A stretch of DNA of 64,000 nucleotides from assembly GCF_007993935.1 (NCBI RefSeq), contig NZ_VITY01000004.1, positions 516,766-580,765 of the forward strand, written 5' to 3'. Position 1 is the first letter of the stretch, and the number at the start of each line of letters is the position of its first letter. Below, piece by piece: positions 52,207 through 63,776 of the stretch. Source of the DNA: Bradyrhizobium macuxiense. Lineage in GTDB: Bacteria; Pseudomonadota; Alphaproteobacteria; Rhizobiales; Xanthobacteraceae. The position numbers and the translations under genes were made by a program. Under the pieces are notes generated by a model that saw only the letters and a list, made by a program, of their open reading frames with translations, did not search any database and was not told where the DNA came from.

Positions 52207-53448
52207 TTACGACCGGTAATCGCCGTTGATCGCGACGTATTCCTTGGTGAGGTCGCAGGTCAGCACGCGGTCTTTCGCCTTGCCGAGGCCGAGCGCGACC
52301 TTGATCTGGATCTTCGGCGCCTTCATCGCCTCCGACACCTCTTTCTCATTGTAGGACGGATCGCGTGCGCCGCTCTTGGCGACGCGGATGCCGTTGAAGG
52401 AGATCGAGAGCTTGTCGCGGTTGGCGGGTTCGCCCGCCTTGCCGACCGCCATCACCACGCGGCCCCAATTGGCGTCCTCGCCGGCGATCGCGGTCTTCAC
52501 CAGCGGCGAATTGGCGATCGACATCGCGATCTTGCGCGCCGACGGCTTTGTCGTCGCGCCCTCGACCACGACCTCGACCAGCTTGCGCGCGCCTTCGCCG
52601 TCGCGCGCCACCTGCTCGGAGAGGTCAGCGAGGATCTGCTGGAACGCCTTGGTGAAGGCCTTCAGGCGCGGGTCGCTGGCGCGCGAGATCTTCGGCGCGC
52701 CGTTGGCGGCCGCAGCGCCGGTCGCAAAGGCGAGCAGCGTGTCCGAGGTCGAGGTGTCGCCGTCGATGGTCAGCGCATTGAAGGTGTCCTCGACGCCGGC
52801 CTTGAGCAGCGATTGCAGCACGCCGGCCGACAGCGGCGCGTCGGTGAAGATGAAGGACAGCATGGTCGCCATGTCGGGCATGATCATGCCGGCGCCCTTG
52901 GCCATGCCGTTGATCGTCACCTTGGCCTTGCCGAGCTTGACGGTCGCGGTCGCGACCTTCGGGAAGGTGTCGGTGGTCATGATCGCCTTGGCGGCGTCCA
53001 TCCAGAGGCCCGGGGTCGCGGTCTCCGCGAGCTGCGCCAGCACGCCGTCGAACTTGGTGGCGTCGAGCGGCTCGCCGATCACGCCGGTGGAGGCCAGGAA
53101 CACGTCCGACGTCGAACAGCCGACCGCCTTCGCCGCGATCTGCGCGGTCAGTGCGGTGGACGCCTTGCCGGTCTTGCCAGTGAAGGCATTGGCGTTGCCG
53201 GAATTGACCACCAGCGCACGCGCGGCTCCGCCCTTCAGCTTGGCGCGGCACCATTCGACCGGTGCCGACGGGCACTTCGACTTGGTGAAAACGCCGGCCA
53301 CCGTCGTGCCCTTGTCCAGCAGTGCGAGCAGCACGTCGGTGCGGCCCTTGTAGCGGATGCCGGCGGCAGCGGTCGCAAGCCGCACCCCCGCGATCACGGG
53401 CATCTCGGGAACGTCAGGCGGGGCGAGGGGGGAGACGGCGGTGGACAT
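52207..53448 (-). CDS. argJ: glutamate N-acetyltransferase / amino-acid acetyltransferase
   Basis: This protein has 413 residues. It transfers acetyl groups between ornithine and glutamate in the cyclic arginine pathway. The autocleavage site is DMATMLSF with nucleophile T195 (preceded by KGAGMIMP), which splits the precursor into alpha and beta chains. [11 protein letters not shown] and [10 protein letters not shown] are family segments. Whether it is bifunctional (also using acetyl-CoA) cannot be told. ATG 53448 begins [11 protein letters not shown]; an ATG at 53532 would add 28 poor residues. It lies downstream of ppiC on the same strand. Confidence 0.95.
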   Translation of the reverse strand: MSTAVSPLAPPDVPEMPVIAGVRLATAAAGIRYKGRTDVLLALLDKGTTVAGVFTKSKCPSAPVEWCRAKLKGGAARALVVNSGNANAFTGKTGKASTALTAQIAAKAVGCSTSDVFLASTGVIGEPLDATKFDGVLAQLAETATPGLWMDAAKAIMTTDTFPKVATATVKLGKAKVTINGMAKGAGMIMPDMATMLSFIFTDAPLSAGVLQSLLKAGVEDTFNALTIDGDTSTSDTLLAFATGAAAANGAPKISRASDPRLKAFTKAFQQILADLSEQVARDGEGARKLVEVVVEGATTKPSARKIAMSIANSPLVKTAIAGEDANWGRVVMAVGKAGEPANRDKLSISFNGIRVAKSGARDPSYNEKEVSEAMKAPKIQIKVALGLGKAKDRVLTCDLTKEYVAINGDYRS

Positions 53449-53552
53449 CGGCAAGCTTCCGGCTACGGGGAGGGAAGCGCTGCATAACATCTCGTTGCCT
53501 GAAGCGGGAGAGGGCAACGCGAGTGTCATCAATCGTTCAAGAAGCGATGATC

Positions 53553-53642
53553 CGTAGCCCGGATGCAGCGAAGCGAAATCCGGGGCCGCGGTGCCCGCGG
53601 ATCATCCTGTCCCGGATTACGCTGCGCTCCATCCGGGCTACG
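53553..53642. repeat. CGTAGCCCGGATG palindromic repeat
   Basis: The arms CGTAGCCCGGATGCAGCGAA and GCGCTCCATCCGGGCTACG are complementary apart from a few bases, with inner pairs AATCCGGG/CCCGGATT. It lies between ppiC and argJ on the leftward strand. Confidence 0.85.
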
Positions 53643-53714
53643 AATGCACTGCAAACGCAAATGGCCGGGACATGCCCGGCCATCGCAACTTCGATCAGTT
53701 CAGCGCAGCGAGGC

Positions 53715-54668
53715 TTACTTCTTCGCCGGCGCCATCTTGTTGTCGGCGGGCTTCGGCGCGTCCTTGGCCGTATCGGCCGGAGGGGTGGTGGCCTTCGGCG
53801 CGTCCTTCGCCGCATCGGCGGCCGGCTTGTCCATGCGCTCGACCTTGGCGGCCTCGCGCAGCTTGGCGACGTAGTCGGCTTGGGCCTTGCGGGTCACATA
53901 GGTCTCGATCTGGGCCTTCACCTGCTCGAAGTCGGGCGCCTTGCGGTTGCGCTTTTCCTCGACCTTGATGATGTGCCAGCCGAACTGCGACTTGACCGGG
54001 TCGGAGATCTTGCCCGGCTCGAGCGTGAAGGCGACCGCGGAGAATTCCGGCACCATCTGCTCCTTGGTGAAGAAGCCGAGGTCGCCGCCGTCGGAGGCGC
54101 CGGGATCCTTGGACTTCTTCTTGGCGAGCTCGGCGAAATCCGCACCCTTGTCGAGCTCGGACTTGATCGCCTTGGCCTCGTCCTCGGTCTCGACCAGGAT
54201 GTGGCGGGCGCGCACCTCCTGCTCGCCGGTGATCTGCTTGGCGGCCTCTTCATAGACCTTCTTCATGGCGTCGTCGGTGGTCGCGGCCTTGCCCTCGCTG
54301 GCAAGCAGGCTGTCCATCAACAGGCGGTTACGGGTGAAGGCGAGCCGCTTCTTGAAGTCGTCATTGTTCTCGATCTTCTTGTCCTCGGCGGCCTTGGACA
54401 CGATCTTCATGTCGATCAGGAAGGACAGCACGTTGTCCTTGCGGGTCGAGGGGTCCATCTGCTGCAGGCTCGGGCCGAGTTCCTCCTCGGCGAGCGCCAC
54501 GTCGCTGGCGTGGATCTCGGATCCGTTCACCTTCGCCAGCACCGGGTCGGATTCCGCGGCGCGGACCGGGAGGCCGGCAGCCAGCACTGCGACAAGACAG
54601 CCCGTGGCGGCCAGGGTGGCGAGGCCGAGGCGCAGGCCGGTTTTGGTTTCCGGAGGCGAGGTGGTCAT
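53715..54668 (-). CDS. parvulin-type peptidyl-prolyl isomerase (PpiC/PrsA-like)
   Basis: This protein has 317 residues. ATG 54668 is chosen because AAGGA lies 6 bases upstream. The signal peptide ends about LPVRAA. An N-terminal SurA-like region (VNGSEIHASDVALAEEELG) precedes the parvulin domain: ARHILVETEDEAKAIKSEL, FAELAKKKSKDPGASDGGDL, GFFTKEQMVPEFSAVAF and SQFGWHIIKVE. The C-terminal tail is Lys/Ala/Pro-rich and likely disordered. It assists folding of exported proteins in the periplasm. It is divergent from secA across a 432-base region. Confidence 0.93.
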   Translation of the reverse strand: MTTSPPETKTGLRLGLATLAATGCLVAVLAAGLPVRAAESDPVLAKVNGSEIHASDVALAEEELGPSLQQMDPSTRKDNVLSFLIDMKIVSKAAEDKKIENNDDFKKRLAFTRNRLLMDSLLASEGKAATTDDAMKKVYEEAAKQITGEQEVRARHILVETEDEAKAIKSELDKGADFAELAKKKSKDPGASDGGDLGFFTKEQMVPEFSAVAFTLEPGKISDPVKSQFGWHIIKVEEKRNRKAPDFEQVKAQIETYVTRKAQADYVAKLREAAKVERMDKPAADAAKDAPKATTPPADTAKDAPKPADNKMAPAKK

Positions 54669-54727
54669 GCAAAATCCTTGGTCTAAAGGGGGGAAGCTCG
54701 AGCGGGGCGGACACTCGCCCAATCGTG

Positions 54728-54756
54728 TTACATTGGCAACGCGAAAGTCTTGTCAA
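54728..54756 (-). promoter_or_regulatory. candidate promoter for the ppiC-like gene
   Basis: On the leftward strand a consensus -35 TTGACA (54756-54751) is followed after exactly 17 bases by ATGTAA (54733-54728). The leader to ATG 54668 would be about 55 bases. It has good spacing and a fair -10. Confidence 0.5.
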
Positions 54757-54786
54757 AATGATGAATTCCTTGACATCTTGGCGGCG

Positions 54787-54815
54787 TTGACAACCCCCCG
54801 ACCGGGCCATATCTC
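54787..54815 (+). promoter_or_regulatory. candidate secA promoter
   Basis: A consensus -35 TTGACA (54787-54792) is followed after 17 bases by TATCTC (54810-54815). A second TTGACA at 54770 has no good -10. The transcript would start near 54822, leaving a leader of about 280 bases before secA with a GC-rich hairpin (GAGCCCC/GGGGCTC, about 54907-54925), an 18-codon open frame (54878-54934) and tandem repeats. Confidence 0.5.
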
Positions 54816-54984
54816 TGGCCGACCGTGTCAGCGGTGAGAGCGCTTATTTTGCTGCGTTTTTCGCCGTTGAACCCAGGATGGCCCGTTTCCCACTCAATTG
54901 GCGGAGGAGCCCCGGGCCGGGGCTCGAACCGTAGCGCGTCACGGTGAGTTGATAGGCGATCCGGCGGACCATCTCAGGCTGTAT

Positions 54985-55070
54985 TCCAAGACTGAAATCC
55001 AAGACAAAAATCCAAGATAAAAATCCCAGACTTCCAAGCAAGACTTCCAAGCAAAGACTGAACCAAGACC
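54985..55070 (+). repeat. short tandem repeats in the secA leader
   Basis: The core TCCAAGAC or a close variant begins at 54985, 54998, 55011, 55024, 55033, 55046 and 55062. The dominant spacing is 13 bases, with A-rich linkers (AAAAATCC). The array ends 31 bases before the secA start. It is AT-rich compared with its surroundings. Confidence 0.8.
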
Positions 55071-55100
55071 GAACTCGAGACCGAAGAACAGGAATTTCGC

Positions 55101-57965
<2,865 letters not shown>

Positions 57966-57991
57966 CGCAGTCTAACCGGACCGTTTGGCCA

Positions 57992-59203
57992 TCACCGCTT
58001 GGCGAGAGGACATCCGTCCTCGCCTGCCGGGCGAAACGCCTGATCGCCCGGGATCGTGCCAATGATCTTGTAGTAGTCCCAAGGGCCACTCGATTCGTCG
58101 GGTGTCTTGACCTGTACGAAATACATGTCGTGCAGCAGCCTGCCGTCTTCGCGGAGCTTGCCGCCCTTTGTGTAGAAATCGTTGACCGGAATCTCGCGCA
58201 TTTTGGCCATCACCGCTTTCGGCTCGTCGGTGCCGGCGGCCTCGATGGCGCGAAGGTAATGACGGACCGCGGAATAGACCGACGCCTGCGCCGAGGTGGG
58301 TATGCGTCCATGTCGTTCGAAAAAGCGCTTCGACCAGGTGCGCGTTTCGTCGTTGCGATCCCAGTAGAACCCGGTGACGAATCGCAGGCCTTGCGCCGCT
58401 CGTAGTCCGAAGCTGTGAACGTCGGATATGAAGGCGAGAAGCGAGACGAGCGTCTGGCCACGGCGTGACAGTCCAAACTCGGCTGCCTGCTTGGTGGCGT
58501 TGATCATGTCCCCGCCGGCATTCGCCAGTCCGACGACCTTCGCGCCCGAGGCCTGCGCCTGCAGCAGGTAGGAACTGAAATCCGCGCTGTTGATGGGGTG
58601 GCGCACGCTTCCCAACACCTTTCCGCCGCTGGCCAGAACGGCGCTGCTCGCGTTAGCCTCCATCGAATAGCCGAAGGCGTAATCTGCGGTGATGAAGAAC
58701 CAGGTGTCCCCACCGCTGCCGACCATCGATCGAGCGAGTGTGTTGGTCAGTGCATATGAATCTTGCAGCCACGACGCCTCGTTTGGCGTGCAGTTCTTTC
58801 CCGTGAAGGCAGTGGTTCCGACGGCCCCGGCGATGGCGATGCGATTTTTCTGGAGTGCAACCTGCTCGACCGCAAGCGCGACGGATGAATTGTCGAAGCC
58901 GACCGCCATATCGACGTTATCGACGTCGAACCAGTGACGTGCAATTGCGGCGCCGATGTCGGCCTTGCTTTGATGGTCGCCGACCACGATGCTGACGGGC
59001 TTGTTCAGCACCTTGCCGCCGAAGTCCTCCACCGCCATACGTGCGGCGATGACAGAGCCCGGCCCGCCAAAATCGGCGTACACGCCGGACTGATCGTTCA
59101 GTACTCCAATTCGTACCAGATCGTCCGAAATCTGTGCGATGGCTGCCCCGCTATGGCAGGATGCCAGACAGCCCAAAAGCACCGCGAGATGTGGCAACCG
59201 CAT
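57992..59203 (-). CDS. orphan periplasmic binding protein, branched-chain amino acid (HAAT) type
   Basis: This protein has 403 residues. The signal peptide (LAVLLGCLASCHSGAAIAQ) is followed by a Peripla_BP_6-type body: VRIGVLNDQSGVYADFGGPG, MAVEDFGGKVLNKPVSIVVG, the cysteine-containing GKNCTPNEASWLQD, ADYAFGYSMEANASSAV and GAKVVGLANAGGDMINATK. The tail YKIIGTIPGDQAFRPAGEDGCPLAKR is typical of Bradyrhizobium members. No permease or ATPase genes are adjacent, which is common for this expanded family. The ligand is unknown. It converges on secA with 26 bases between. Confidence 0.92.
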   Translation of the reverse strand: MRLPHLAVLLGCLASCHSGAAIAQISDDLVRIGVLNDQSGVYADFGGPGSVIAARMAVEDFGGKVLNKPVSIVVGDHQSKADIGAAIARHWFDVDNVDMAVGFDNSSVALAVEQVALQKNRIAIAGAVGTTAFTGKNCTPNEASWLQDSYALTNTLARSMVGSGGDTWFFITADYAFGYSMEANASSAVLASGGKVLGSVRHPINSADFSSYLLQAQASGAKVVGLANAGGDMINATKQAAEFGLSRRGQTLVSLLAFISDVHSFGLRAAQGLRFVTGFYWDRNDETRTWSKRFFERHGRIPTSAQASVYSAVRHYLRAIEAAGTDEPKAVMAKMREIPVNDFYTKGGKLREDGRLLHDMYFVQVKTPDESSGPWDYYKIIGTIPGDQAFRPAGEDGCPLAKR

Positions 59204-59393
59204 GGGCTCACCGTCGGTGTCGGAGTGGACGGCGCCGATCCTACTTGGTCCTCATTCGATTATCGATGGTCGAATAGAGAACCGGGCGCGCCCCAAGATG
59301 CCATCGACCATGCGGTGCTTGCCTTCAGGGGTACCCGAATGGATGATGCTCGCAGCTCGCGCCCGGCCGTCGCGCGGCAGCCGTTGTGCGGCG

Positions 59394-59774
59394 CTACTTC
59401 GGAGTGTCGTAGAGCGGCTTGCCCTTGTCGACGACATGGACGGTCAGCAGCTTGATCGTCTTGTCGCCCACGACCTTGTAGGCGCCGTGTGGTGCATCCC
59501 GCACATTCAGGCCAACGGCGCCGGTCGGAACGACCATTTGCTTTCCGTCGGGCAATTCGATGGTGCCGCCTTCGAGAAAGTAATACGACTCGTCGCCGTG
59601 ATGGATGTGGAGCGTTGAGACGTCACCGGGCTTCAACTCGCTGACGCTCGTGACGATCTCCATATTTGTCCCGGTCAGGTCGCCACGCTTGAGCTCTTTT
59701 CGATGCGGTGAGTCCTGCGCGCTCGCCGACGTGACCAACATTGCAGCCACAGCAATTCTGATTATCGCTTTCAT
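59394..59774 (-). CDS. small exported cupin-domain protein
   Basis: This protein has 126 residues. ATG 59774 (MKAIIRIAVAAMLVTSASA) gives a signal peptide, with GGAGG about 11 bases upstream; an ATG at 59816 would add 14 residues. The cupin motif reads TLHIHHGDESYYFLEGGTIE, followed by LLTVHVVDKGKPL, so a metal site of His and Glu is likely. It is probably periplasmic. No function is assigned. Confidence 0.85.
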   Translation of the reverse strand: MKAIIRIAVAAMLVTSASAQDSPHRKELKRGDLTGTNMEIVTSVSELKPGDVSTLHIHHGDESYYFLEGGTIELPDGKQMVVPTGAVGLNVRDAPHGAYKVVGDKTIKLLTVHVVDKGKPLYDTPK

Positions 59775-60190
59775 CGCAATCGTGCCTCCCCCGGAAATGT
59801 CACCAAATATCGCCACCTAAGTATCGCCGCCCAGCTTCCAGGAAATTCCGGATGCTGGCAAGGTTGTGGGCGCCCGATCACATCCCGCGCTGCAAATTCG
59901 AGCTGCCTTCAAGCCCAATCAGGCAGTGAGCTGGCGTCAACCCAAGCAGGTTATCCGCGGTCCGCCTCTGCCCGGAATGTGCTCGCGACTTGCCTGTCGA
60001 AGCAACCGCTGACGGCGCGGTGCACAGCTTCCCTCATTGGAGAATGACGATTGTGTCGGGAGTTTCGCGTCTGGGTTGCGTGTTGGTCCCGCCAAGCGCT
60101 ATCATAGATTGATGGATGGGGAGGGGCACCCCAGCCGCACGTCGGGACAACTCAAGATCAAACCAGCCAGCATGGGCCAGGGTGCACCGC
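59775..60190. other. intergenic region upstream of the TPR/OGT gene, with candidate promoter
   Basis: There is no gene in these 416 bases. A possible rightward promoter, TTGCGT (60076-60081) with an 18-base spacer and TATCAT (60100-60105), would start transcription near 60112. That makes ATG 60191 a better start for the following gene than ATG 60116. Otherwise the region appears unremarkable. Confidence 0.4.
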
Positions 60191-63088
60191 ATGAGTGCCG
60201 CCGCGAGAGCATTTCAAGATGCCACAAGGGCGATGAATGGCGGGAAGCCGCTGGAGGCCGAAGCGCTGTTTGCCAAGGCTGTGACGCTCGAGCCGGATCT
60301 GGCCGAGGCGTGGCTCGGCCGCGGCAATGCATTGGCCGGGCTCGGGCGCTACAACGAAGCGCTTGCCACCTATGACAGGGCATTGGCGCTCAAGCCCGGC
60401 CTCGCCGGGCCATGGCTCGGTCATCTGCTGGCCAATCTCGGGCGTCATGATGAATCCCTTGCCGCTTATGACAAGGCACTCGCATTGCGGCCGGACCTGG
60501 CTGAGGCGTGGCTTGGCCGCTGTCATTCGCTCGTCAAGCTGGAGCGTCATGGCGAGGCCCTTGCCGCCTACGAGAGGTCGCTGGCGCTCGAGCCGCGCAT
60601 GGCTGCGCCATGGCTCGGTCATCTCTTTGCGAGCCTGGGGCGCGATCAAGAAGCCCTCGCCGCTTACGACAAGACGCTGGCACTCAGGCCCGATCTGATC
60701 GAGGCATGGCTCGGCCGCGGCAACATCCTGTTCAAGCTCGGGCGTCTCGACGACGCCCTGGTGGCGCATGACCGGGTGCTGGCGCTCAGGCCCGACCTTG
60801 CCGAAGCATGGCTCGGCCGCGGCAATCTGCTGACGGCGCTCGAGCGCTATGACGCAGCCGCTGCCGCTTACGAGCGGGCGCTGGCACTGAAGGCCGATCT
60901 GGCCGAGGCGTGGCTCGGCCGCGGCAACCTGCTCGTCAAGCTGGATCGCCATGATGCGGCCGCCGCGGCCTACGAGCGGGCACTCGCGCTCAAGCCCGGC
61001 CTGCTGGAGGCATGGCTCAGTCTCGGCAACACGCTGGCGGAGCTGAAGCGTTTCGATGAAGCCCTTGCTGCGTGTGACAAGGCATTGGCGCTCAGGCCTG
61101 ACCTGGCTGAGGCATGGCTTGGCCGGAACAACGCGTATTTCAAGCTGGGGCGCTATGAGGATGCTCTTGCCGCCTCCGACAAGGCGCTGGCGCTCAAGCC
61201 CGATCTGGCAGCGGCTTGGCTTGGCCGTGGCGATGCGCTGTTCAAGCTGGAGCGCCATGGCGAAGCGCTCATCGCCTACGACAGGGCGCTGGTAGCCGGT
61301 CCCGATCTGGCTGAGGCATGGCTTGGTCGCGGCAACGTCCTGACAGAATTGCAACGTGACGACGAAGCCCTTGTTGCTTGCGATAAGGCGCTGGCGCTCA
61401 AGCCTGACTTGGCCGAGGCATGGCTCGGTCGCGGCAATGCCGACGCCAAACTGAATCATCCGAACGAAGCCGTGAGCGCCTACCGCAAGGCATTGGCGCG
61501 CAAGCCTGATCTCGCGGAGGCCTGGCTCGGCTGCGGCAATGCATACTCGGAACTGGCGCGTCATGATGAAGCGCTTGCCGCCTATGACAGGGCGCTCGCG
61601 CTCAAGCCCGACCTGGTTCGGGCGTGGCTTGGCCGTGGCAATTTGCTCACGTCCATGGAGCGCCATGACGAGGCGCTTGCCGCCTACGAGAGAGGGCTGG
61701 CGCTCGAGCCGGATGGTGTCGGTCTCCAGGGTCTTCGGCTGCGATCGAAGCAGAACCTCTGCAATTGGGATGATTTTGAGTCCGAGTGCAGCCACCTGAT
61801 CGAATCGGTCGCGCATGACGAGCTGGTCACCGACCCGTTCGCTTTTCTGTCCCTCGCGTCCCGTAGCGAAGACCAGCACATTTGCGCGAAGCGGTGGACG
61901 CGGCGATACCAGCAAGCAAGAGAGCCTGTCTGGAATGGAGAGGTCTACAAGCACGACAGGGTCCGCATCGGCTATGTGTCTGCGGACTTTCAGGAGCACG
62001 CAACGGCCTATCTGATGGCCGGCGTCTTCGATAGCCACCGAAGGTCATTGTTCGATGTGACGGCGATATCGATCGGCCCGAGCGACAGCTCGCCCATGCG
62101 CCGCCGCCTCGAGAGCGCGTTCGAACACTTCCTCGATGCCGGACGGCTGAGCGACGCGGAGGTCGCAGCGAAAATAGCGGCTGCGGAGATCGATATCCTC
62201 GTGGACCTGAAGGGCTTCACGAAGTCGGCGCGCACCAACATCTTTACCCGTCGCGCGGCGCCGATCCAGGTCAACTATCTGGGATATCCCGGCACCATGG
62301 GTGCCGATTACATCGACTACATCATTGCCGATCCGACGGTGATCCCTCCTGCCGCGCAGCGCGACTATTCGGAGAAGGTCGTCTATCTGCCGGATTGCTA
62401 CCAGCCCAACGATTCGAGGCGTCGCGTCGCGGAGACAACGCCCACCAGGGCGCAATGCGGACTTCCGGAGCAAGGCTTCGTCTTCTGCTGCTTCAACAAC
62501 AACTACAAGATCACCCCCGACGTCTTCGATGTCTGGATGCGGATTCTGCGCAAGGTGCCGGGAAGTGTCCTCTGGCTGTTCGAGAGCAATGCCGCCGCGC
62601 CAGCGAATTTGAAGCAGGAGGCGGAAAGGCGCGGCGTTGACGCCGCACGGATCGTGTTCGCCAGGAGCGTGCCGCTCCCGGATCATCTGGCCAGACACCG
62701 GCTGGCGGACCTGTTTCTCGACACCTTGCCTTACAATGCGCACACCACGGCGAGCGACGCCCTATGGGCGGGTTTGCCGGTCTTGACCCGGATCGGCGAG
62801 ACGTTTGCGGGCAGGGTGGCGGCGAGCCTGTTGAAGGCGATCGGCTTGCCGGAACTGATTACGGATAGTCCGGAGCGCTATGAAGGTCTGGCGATCGAGA
62901 TCGCGCAGCGCCCGGAAATCCTCCAGGCCCTGAAGACGAAGCTCGCGGACAATCGCCTTCGCGCTCCCCTGTTCGATACAAAACGGTTCACCGAACAGAT
63001 CGAGGCGGCTTACCTCGCAATGCACGAGCGCTTCCAGGCTGGCCTGGCGCCCGATACGATCGTTGCGGAGGATCGCGCGAAGGCCTGA
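60191..63088 (+). CDS. TPR-repeat protein with O-GlcNAc-transferase-like (GT41) domain
   Basis: This protein has about 965 residues. Fifteen 34-residue TPRs cover about residues 1-545. Their core AEAWLGRGN...LxRxDEALAAYDRALALKPDL is repeated with 102-base DNA units, many nearly identical. The C-terminal GT41 domain begins about residue 590 (VRIGYVSADFQEHATAYL) and has LVDLKGFTKSARTNIF, RAAPIQVNYLGYPGTMGADYIDYI, FVFCCFNNNYKITPDVF and DLFLDTLPYNAHTTASDALWAGLPV. These are the OGT/SPINDLY signatures for UDP-sugar binding. It probably glycosylates proteins or participates in polysaccharide assembly. There is no signal peptide. The start is ATG 60191, with ATG 60116 possible. Confidence 0.9.
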   Translation: MSAAARAFQDATRAMNGGKPLEAEALFAKAVTLEPDLAEAWLGRGNALAGLGRYNEALATYDRALALKPGLAGPWLGHLLANLGRHDESLAAYDKALALRPDLAEAWLGRCHSLVKLERHGEALAAYERSLALEPRMAAPWLGHLFASLGRDQEALAAYDKTLALRPDLIEAWLGRGNILFKLGRLDDALVAHDRVLALRPDLAEAWLGRGNLLTALERYDAAAAAYERALALKADLAEAWLGRGNLLVKLDRHDAAAAAYERALALKPGLLEAWLSLGNTLAELKRFDEALAACDKALALRPDLAEAWLGRNNAYFKLGRYEDALAASDKALALKPDLAAAWLGRGDALFKLERHGEALIAYDRALVAGPDLAEAWLGRGNVLTELQRDDEALVACDKALALKPDLAEAWLGRGNADAKLNHPNEAVSAYRKALARKPDLAEAWLGCGNAYSELARHDEALAAYDRALALKPDLVRAWLGRGNLLTSMERHDEALAAYERGLALEPDGVGLQGLRLRSKQNLCNWDDFESECSHLIESVAHDELVTDPFAFLSLASRSEDQHICAKRWTRRYQQAREPVWNGEVYKHDRVRIGYVSADFQEHATAYLMAGVFDSHRRSLFDVTAISIGPSDSSPMRRRLESAFEHFLDAGRLSDAEVAAKIAAAEIDILVDLKGFTKSARTNIFTRRAAPIQVNYLGYPGTMGADYIDYIIADPTVIPPAAQRDYSEKVVYLPDCYQPNDSRRRVAETTPTRAQCGLPEQGFVFCCFNNNYKITPDVFDVWMRILRKVPGSVLWLFESNAAAPANLKQEAERRGVDAARIVFARSVPLPDHLARHRLADLFLDTLPYNAHTTASDALWAGLPVLTRIGETFAGRVAASLLKAIGLPELITDSPERYEGLAIEIAQRPEILQALKTKLADNRLRAPLFDTKRFTEQIEAAYLAMHERFQAGLAPDTIVAEDRAKA

Positions 63089-63178
63089 GCCTTGCCGCCC
63101 CGGGAAGTCAGGGCGGCCGGTCGCGCTGTGCATGCCCAAGTGTGCGTGGCCCGCGTGTGCGTGTCCGCGCCCGACGTC

Positions 63179-63616
63179 TCATCCGCCGGCATAGGCCCTG
63201 TCGAGGTCGGCGATCACGATCTTCTGCATCTTCAGCATCGCCTGCATGACGCGATCGGCGGCCTTGCGATCGGGATCGCCGAGGTAGCGGCTCAGTGCGG
63301 TTGGGATCACCTGCCAGGACAGGCCGAAGCGGTCCTTGAGCCAGCCGCAACGCGATTCCTGGCCGCCGTCGGTGAGCTTGTTCCAGAAGTAGTCCACCTG
63401 CTCCTGGGTCTCGACGCTGAGGAAGAACGACACCGCCTCGTTGAACTTGTGCTGTGGTCCGCCATTGAGCGCGTAGAACCGCTGGCCCTCGAGCTCGAAG
63501 CTCGCCATGAAGTCGCTGACGGTCTCGATCTCGGCGTTGGGGAACACCGATTTGTAGAAGGCGACAGCGTCGCGGACGTTGTTGTCGAGCCAGAGGAACG
63601 GCGTGATCGAAGGCAT
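63179..63616 (-). CDS. VOC-superfamily protein (PhnB/3-demethylubiquinone-type)
   Basis: This protein has 145 residues from ATG 63616, with GAGGA about 8 bases upstream. The pattern SITPFLWLDNNVRDAVAFYK, FELEGQRFYALNGGP, EAVSFFLSVETQEQVDYFWN and KDRFGLSWQVIPTAL is the PhnB-like glyoxalase/VOC fold, in which two beta-alpha-beta-beta-beta units form a metal or ligand site. Known members are mostly uncharacterised. It is cytoplasmic. It faces the OGT-like gene with a GCCGCCC/GGGCGGC hairpin (63094-63117) between. Confidence 0.9.
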   Translation of the reverse strand: MPSITPFLWLDNNVRDAVAFYKSVFPNAEIETVSDFMASFELEGQRFYALNGGPQHKFNEAVSFFLSVETQEQVDYFWNKLTDGGQESRCGWLKDRFGLSWQVIPTALSRYLGDPDRKAADRVMQAMLKMQKIVIADLDRAYAGG

Positions 63617-63776
63617 GGCGGATGTCCTCGCTAGTGAATCGGGTGGACCTAAAGCGCCCAGGCGCGAAGGCTGCGCCACGGGCGCGCCCAAAGGACGCAA
63701 AGGTCCGCCATATCCCGACATTTCCCTGCCGGTCTTTTTTCGGTGATTTTTGATCGTGGCGCCGTGCCGCGCCGCC

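Noticed and set aside
54907..54925. GGGGCTCGAACC resembling a tRNA T-loop
   Set aside because: No acceptor or anticodon stems can be drawn around it; it is part of a GC hairpin in the secA leader.
60290..61720. Regular repeats that could suggest a CRISPR array
   Set aside because: The 102-base period has no spacers, stays in one reading frame and encodes TPRs. No cas gene is present anywhere.
60158..62038. A 626-codon leftward open frame opposite the TPR region
   Set aside because: Its apparent repeats only mirror the TPR repeats of the real gene on the other strand.
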